From contig JAVHNS010000009.1 in the NCBI GenBank assembly GCA_036872755.1, positions 2,046,001-2,110,000 on the forward strand: a stretch of 64,000 bases of DNA, written 5' to 3'. The position numbers were made by a program, and so were the translations under genes. Below are positions 58,275 through 64,000 of the stretch, one piece after another. The first letter of the stretch is position 1; each line of letters opens with the position of its first letter. A model generated the notes under the pieces. That model saw only the letters and a program-made list of their open reading frames with translations, had not been told where the DNA came from and ran no database searches. This DNA is from Orbilia blumenaviensis (Eukaryota > Ascomycota > Orbiliomycetes > Orbiliales > Orbiliaceae).

Positions 58275-60128
58275 TCATAACTTTGGTACCCTCCTCCGTC
58301 TAGCATATTTTGCCTCTTGTAAGGCTATCGCCCATCGTTCTTGTTGTTCTTTCCACTCCTGAGCTTGGTTCGGGCCCAATGCAAAAACCCATTCCAGCCA
58401 TGCAGCCATTCTTTTGATTTCCTCAATTCCGTCGGTGAGTTGGGTTGCGCCCGTAATTAGGCAGTGGCCTGCTTTAGGGATGACGTCATATTGGATATAT
58501 TTCTCTGCCCCTTTGGCGTATTTTGGCTGCTCTATAAACGCCATATTATCCTTAATTTGAGTTTCCCCCTTATCATTCTCCTTGTCCATCTCCGGGATTC
58601 CAGGCATTGAGCTATCGTATGGAGGCCTGCTTTCTACCATCACCTTTTCACCTTGACCCCGTTCGTCTTCATACTCTGAAAATGACATATCTGTAATATC
58701 CCAGCCTACAAAGACATCCGGCGCTTCGATCTCATTATTGTGTGTCTTTCCCAACTCCCGAGTCTCTTCTTCCTGTCTCTCTTCGATGGTTTTCTTTTCG
58801 GAAGGGAAGATAGAACTCCTGGCTGCGTGAACGTATTCCGTTATTTGTCGGTGTAAGATATCGCCCTCTGCGCTGACTATTCTCATCATAGGGACCGTAA
58901 GCTTGTATATTAGGTGTAACGGCGGATAAGATATCGGCCTTCGTGGCCCTCGTTTAAATATCGTATCTGGCAAATTTCTGATCCATGCTGGGGGATTATC
59001 TGGGTCAGCGAGCAGTTCAGACCGCATTCGAGAAACCAACTCAGTCCAAATATTTACGCCGGATGACGAGAAGCGGTAGAGCGGAGATACGAAGGGGTCG
59101 GTGAAGTCCTCTGGTTTCGCTAGATAGGAAGAGCGGATGACCTCTAGCCTGTTTGAGGAGAGGAAGGGATTATCGGCTAATTCGGAATAAGTAGAGAGGA
59201 TATCAGGATCAATATCCTCGACTTGAGACTTAGGATACGCTGCAAGGCGAGCTAACGATCTTGGAATGGTAGACAGGCGGGATTCGGGTATCCCTGGGAG
59301 AGGATCAAATGCCCAGTCTACAATAGGGAGCCAGGCTCCTGTGGCAATTATGCCAGACTCGAGACCTTCAGTTGCGCTGATCGAGGCCGCAAGACTACCA
59401 CCTATCCCGGTTCCTAGGACCGCCATTAGACGGCCGTCATAATTGTTTTTGCAGTATGTTTCCAATGAGACGATTGGAACATTGGCGCGAACCCAGTCTA
59501 TAGCCGCGAGGGCATCATGAAGTGATAATGGGAATGGAGGGGAGACACGGTAGCCAACAGATATTGTTGTGGCTCCTGTGAGCTTAGTGAGAAGAGATAT
59601 TGCATGATGTTCATCGGTGGTCGAGAGGGGATTGGTCTCCCTGGACGGGAGGTATACAATTACTGGAGACCTGGATGTCGTATTTGAAGCATTGTATACG
59701 CTGAATGATACAGGTTAGCTAAGTACGTACGCATAAAGAAACCTTAAAATGGTACCATACCGAAGCAGAATGCTTCCCGTCGCTTTTCGCGGGAGCTCAA
59801 AATCGTGGCAGGAGACCCCCAGCTGACTTGCTTCTTGATAATCCTCTCTACAGGGGTATCGATTGTTTAAATTTTCAAATGGCTCACAAATAGGCCTTCC
59901 TGAAATATTCTGACAATAGAACCTGATATAATCTCCGCTATAGAGGTCTGCGAGGCTCTCATCAACCTGCGTTCCGCGGGAAGCAGCATAGCTATAGCAC
60001 CGGTACCTATGCTGCCAAGGCCGGGGATATGAAGGGAGGTTTTGAGGCCAACGGGGAGTAAACTGGGAAGCAGTTGGGAGAAAATTCCGGGAAAGTCGCA
60101 CCCGCATCCACGTGAAAGTTCGAGACAT
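58275..60128 (-). CDS. Alpha/beta-hydrolase fold protein lacking the nucleophile serine
   Basis: Two exons on the minus strand, 60128-59761 and 59700-58275, separated by a 60-base intron (GTATGG..CTAAC..TTCAG), encode 597 residues. The N-terminus is Arg/Ser-rich and without acidic residues (MSRTFTWMRVRLSRNF, RYRCYSYAASRG), so mitochondrial import is possible. The core follows the hormone-sensitive-lipase/hydrolase-3 pattern: VIVYLPS, GYRVSPPFPLSLHDALAAIDWV, then VLGTGIGGSLAAS where GDSAGG is expected, MMRIVSAEGDILHR carrying the Asp, and KAGHCLITG carrying the His. Thus the nucleophile is Gly221 and the HGG oxyanion loop is not seen. About 90 acidic residues lie between the Asp and His. The protein is probably non-catalytic or uses another chemistry. 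It may start further upstream at a non-ATG codon, but I see no reason to extend it. Confidence 0.85.
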
Positions 60129-61414
60129 CCAACGGTTGGATAGGATCTTTGCAATCCTGCCCGTACAGCGGCTGCGCACTCTAGCTAGTATCAAGCCTCG
60201 CAAGAAGTTTGGGCAAATACTTAATTAGTACCTTTGTTGCAAATTGAATGGCAACGCGCAAAGGAAAAACTCATAAAGATAACATTTCGCCGCGAATGTA
60301 TTTTTATTTGACGGCGATGGTAGTCGTGGCTGGAACGGTACCAGGAGCTAGAACTGCGGGCACGGTGGGTATTGCAATGGAACTTTCAAAGAGTGCAGTT
60401 AAACTCTCTCGTAAAATACGCGTTTACGCGTATAGCCTGCAAGTTTAAAGGTGGAGGTTGCGGATTCTGTGTAACCTCGCCTCATAAAAGACATCTATTG
60501 CAACACGCGAATTGTTGCATTTTGAAAGCCTTTTGTAGACTCTAACAACATTGCAAGTCGTCGTCGATGTACAATTGTCAGTGTCTGAAGCTCTAGGAGT
60601 TGTTTTAAATAGTCATATACCAGGAACTTATATATACCCACTTATACGATATAGTTGGAGACAATGATATTACGTGTAGCTCATCGTTATGAACTACAAT
60701 TCCAGGCTTACTGAGGGTTATACGTTGCGATATAAGCTTCACACTGCTATGCTCCTTTTATTCTTAGCCGATATCAAGATTCCAATACCATGAGTATTGC
60801 CTTTAGTGTTCTCTGCTTCATAGACCTGTTCTGACTGGTATTATTCTCCGCTGTTATCTTGGCTGGGACCGAGACTACTATCTTAGTACCGCAGCATGTA
60901 CCCAGATTTAGTGCTGATAGTGTATTCGTTAGGAGCGTGCCACGGCCGAGCGTCCAGACGAGGGAAACTATTGTTATTAGTTTGAACTCAAACATTATTC
61001 TAAGGAACCCTCAATTGTTAGCTAAAGTACTATTTAAAGTCCCCCGCCTACTCCTCTACTTGTCAACATCCCCAGCTAAATAGCATCCCGGTTCAGAACA
61101 TTTCCCCCATTTTTCGCGTCCAGAAAGTCTTACACAGAACTCCCTAATTCTCTCTGACATCCTCTTCACCTCGCTTCTCTGTGTCATTCTATTCGTCCTC
61201 TTAACTTCTTAACTTTCTCAAATTTGGAACCCACCATCGCCACCTCATCAAGAGCCTGCTCGACGCCGTTCTTATCTGGTCTATCAAATCCTTCCCCATC
61301 AGCGCCATATCCTATTGCCTCTCTACAACTTGTTTATCCCCTTCCTTGACATTTCGTGTCTAAGACTTCTTCGTCTTCAGCTTTTCGCATCATATTCCTA
61401 ACGGTTTTATTACA
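60129..61414. other. Divergent upstream region
   Basis: Lies between the hydrolase-like gene (minus) and the acidic protein gene (plus). It contains a 73-codon minus-strand ATG frame (60995-60774) whose product starts like a signal peptide, and a 66-codon plus-strand ATG frame at 60248. Both are too short to call. The last 300 bases are C/T-rich, typical of a fungal leader. Confidence 0.4.
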
Positions 61415-62852
61415 ATGGCTCCGTCCTTCCATTATCTCTCCGAAGTAGGCCTTCTCCCCTCATCTGGCTCCCAGGTTCTTAATTTGGCTAACATGCGCAA
61501 TTTTATAGGAGAATGGGGTCGAGGTCCCGGAACACCCCAGAGGTTCCATCGATGGGAGTCTGGCCTTGCCTTGGCAGGCCCTCTCGACTGATAATGTCGG
61601 AAATGGTCCCTGTGTCGACTCGATTTCGAGCGACACATACCATGCAGAGCTAACAGAGCTCGAAAAGGCGTTCACAAGGCAGTGCACCGAACTCATTGCC
61701 TGGTATAGCTCAAAACCTGCATCGTACGGGGGCCTGATGGAGTTGATAGATATGCTCAACAGCCAAGCTGCGGCTCTTGAGGCGGCTAGAGAGCCGTTCA
61801 CAGTCCCTGATTTAAGCGAAGAAGAGGAAGCTCCCGTTGTCCCCACCGTTGGGGAGCTCATCCCCAAATGGGTTCTTCCATTGGCTCCGCCTCCAATCGC
61901 CCCGGCGTCGGTTTCCGAACTTTCAACCATCTCATCAGGAGATGGGACCCAGAAAGCAGTCCCCGTCGACCCGGCCCGTCAAGGATCAAAGAGCTATCGT
62001 ATCCCAGACCACCTTCCGAAAAGACCTTTTTACCTCCCGGTAATAGGTAGACCCGGCGAGCGGCTCTATTACTCTGGAACTCGAGACGGGCATGAGGGGT
62101 TCGCCAGGTGCGAGCCCCTCATCGCCTACGCGCTACCCAGTGAGAGCAATGTTGCAGGTTCAGGGCGACCACTTCGGTTCGCCGAATTGCCCGCCCATTT
62201 TGCTGAGAACCAGCGGATATTCGAGTTCATCTGGGAGGAGTGGAGTAAGGGGAGGAGGTTGGAAGAATGGTGCAGCGACGTGGAGGGCCACCGGTGGGGC
62301 TTTGCCGACCCCAACGTGGCGACGAGGGAGGAGGAAGAGAGGGAGCCTTGCTTGTGTTCCTGGTGGGAAGGGCTGGACGAAGCTCAGATGGAGGAGCTCG
62401 ACGAAATGTGGTCCCAATTTGGGGTAGCCACCGGGCCTCCAGTTCTCCTCGGAGAACAGTCTGGTTTCTGTGACCGGCCGGGGCTCATGGGCGACAAGAC
62501 CTCCAATGGGGGGATCTTTGTCCGTCCCTCTGAGCTCCAGGCATATCTCGCGGGGTTGGAGGAGAGGTGGGAGAGGAGGATGGAGCTGTTTGTGGAGGAG
62601 GTGAGGGCGGTGGCGGCCCAAGAGCCTCGCGGCGGGTCGCAAGGTCCCAACCCTTGGGTATATACCCCGGCGGCGACAGAGCCGGGGCTCGTTTCCATCA
62701 TAGATGGCTATGATGACGGGCACCTAGGGTTGGACTTCCCGTCGCTTGTTCCCGTTGTTCTGCAGGGCAATCACCCGTTGGCAATCCCGCCACGATCGAC
62801 CTGGCCTCTTCGGGAGGCCGCGATCCACGGCGACGACCTCATTGCGCTCTAG
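61415..62852 (+). CDS. Acidic protein of unknown function
   Basis: Two exons, 61415-61444 and 61509-62852, encode 457 residues. The first exon is MAPSFHYLSE; the 64-base intron has GTAGGC at the donor, a GGCTAAC branch site and TTTATAG at the acceptor, and the frame passes directly into the long open frame, which has no ATG of its own near its start. The protein is rich in Glu, Pro and Trp, with an acidic patch (DLSEEEEAP near 131-139), a Pro-rich linker, and Trp/Glu-rich helical stretches (FIWEEWSKGRRLEEW, CSWWEGLDEAQMEELDEMW, LEERWERRMELFVEEV). No membrane span, signal peptide or known motif is seen. GC content is higher than in the flanks. I do not recognise it and suggest no function. Confidence 0.75.
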
Positions 62853-64000
62853 AGGTCAATGACGGTGTGATGTGCTAGCCGGAGGCAGCCGGCCTTAAAA
62901 ATGATTTCAGCTTTTGTATGTAGCTTATTTCTGATTTGATTTTTTTCGTTTCGTTCTCAAATCGCTCCAGTTCGTAGATATCGAGGTTACGAGGCTGTAG
63001 ATATCGTATCGCTTGTGATTGGTTACGAGCCTGTTATGACTAACCTAAAATCACCCAGATCGTATGTTTCGTAGTACGTAGCTATTGCTCGCACCCATAA
63101 TATGCACGTTACAATTTAAAGAGCTTTAGGCCTATAGGAAACTAGCACCCACTGGTGCATTGTATGTAGAACCCTCTAATTATAAGTCAACAGGTTGTGA
63201 CCAGGTCTTCCCTTTTTCTAGGAAAATTTTCAAAACTTAATTCCGCTATTTATCCATGCTACCCTTGTCGAGATATATATAGGTATATCCATATCTTAGT
63301 TATAAATCTACCATTATCAGCTACAAATTATCGATATGCATAGCTATTGATCAAGAGAAGATATGCACATAACCATATAAGCGACCATATATTATAAGCT
63401 TATATAAAACGTTAACGCATATAATTGATTATATAGTTTTAATTATAAGAGGTTACTATGGTATGAAGAGTTTAGAAACATAGCTGGCTGAGGAATTATG
63501 AGGCTCTAGGATGGTCTTCGCGAGACTACCAGCTAATGAACTGGCCCATCTATACGGAACATAGAATGAATAATTTAAAGCGTTGCAAAAAGTAGCCTTA
63601 TATAACGCTAAACTTAAAGGAATAAACTCAATAAAAGGGATACGTTTAAGGTTCAAGTGAAAGGATAAATATTGTGGCTACAATGAGTGAATAGAAGAGG
63701 AAAACATGAGGGAATAATTTTACAAATACTGTTGGTACTATTTTTCTGGGGAAAAAATATGAAACGGTAAAAACCACCTAATAGGTGTACGAGAAGGGCC
63801 ACAGCTATCTATCCACTTTATCGATTACTATTACCCTTCATTGACATCGAAGTGCTTTTATAGTAGAATTAAGTCATTTAATTCATTCTAGAACGGTAAC
63901 TGTCGTGACACCCTTAACACCGTATTAAAAATTTGTGGAAATAGGCCTCGTGGGTCTTCGAAACTCGTTAAAGATCTGAAATTTAAATCTGTACTAGAAT
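62853..64000. other. AT-rich region at the right edge
   Basis: GC drops sharply after the last gene. Many stops occur in all frames, with TATATA and TTATAA runs. A 66-codon minus-strand frame near 63656-63456 has no ATG of strength and no family I recognise. This looks like decayed repeat DNA. Confidence 0.5.

Noticed and set aside
60248..60448. 66-codon plus-strand ATG frame with a hydrophobic middle
   Set aside because: Too short, and it starts within 120 bases of the hydrolase-like gene start on the other strand. No supporting motif.
60774..60995. 73-codon minus-strand ATG frame with a signal-peptide-like start
   Set aside because: It is short, lacks a Cys pattern or family, and sits in a divergent promoter region. 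Chance occurrence is likely.

Overview
The window is nuclear DNA of a filamentous ascomycete (Pezizomycotina; a leotiomycete-like fungus is my best guess, with low certainty). The grounds are short spliceosomal introns (about 50-200 bases, GT..AG, CTAAC-type branch sites), an 8-Cys CFEM-like protein, an AcuK/Ert1-type Zn2Cys6 regulator, a Kch1-type membrane protein, a Hul4-like HECT ligase with an AZUL-like N-terminus, and dispersed CCTAGG/GGTACC palindromes in AT-rich spacers. I found no prokaryotic features, rRNA, convincing tRNA or CRISPR array.

Layout. 1-212: tail of a gene that enters from the left. 2.3-13.6 kb, all on +: a charged coiled-coil/membrane protein, the branched-chain 2-oxoacid dehydrogenase E1 beta subunit, a multi-pass membrane protein of unknown role, and a Kch1/Prm6-type potassium-transport protein. 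13.6-21.7 kb: gene-poor, holding only a minus-strand CFEM-like membrane protein. 21.7-24.5 kb, minus: a histidine phosphatase and an ALKBH1-like dioxygenase. 26.3-34.2 kb, plus: a Cdk1-type kinase with an unusual N-terminal extension, and a HECT E3 ligase. 35-42.1 kb, minus: a CorA-like protein, a cytochrome P450 and a small Cys-rich Thr-rich protein. 43.1-46.6 kb, plus: riboflavin kinase and a DHA1-type MFS transporter. 46.6-55.2 kb: a gene-poor stretch with a non-autonomous TIR element and several homopolymer runs. 55.2-57.3 kb: the AcuK/Ert1-like regulator. 58.3-60.1 kb, minus: an alpha/beta-hydrolase homologue that lacks the nucleophile serine. 61.4-62.9 kb: an acidic protein of unknown role. 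62.9-64 kb: AT-rich.

Most genes are housekeeping or metabolic and do not form one pathway. Riboflavin kinase makes FMN, a cofactor for P450 reductases, and lies between a P450 and an efflux transporter, but with no core biosynthetic enzyme I do not call a metabolite cluster. The observations that most merit a second look are: the Cdk1-type gene (174-residue N-terminal extension, an intron with C13-A41, and 110 protein-like codons in frame after its TAG); a 610-bp TIR element with subterminal repeats at 48.7-49.3 kb; two tandem hairpins with the same 5' arm at 21.1 kb; and the hydrolase with a Gly at the nucleophile position. Exon boundaries were read by eye from splice signals and frame continuity; no alignment or search was run.
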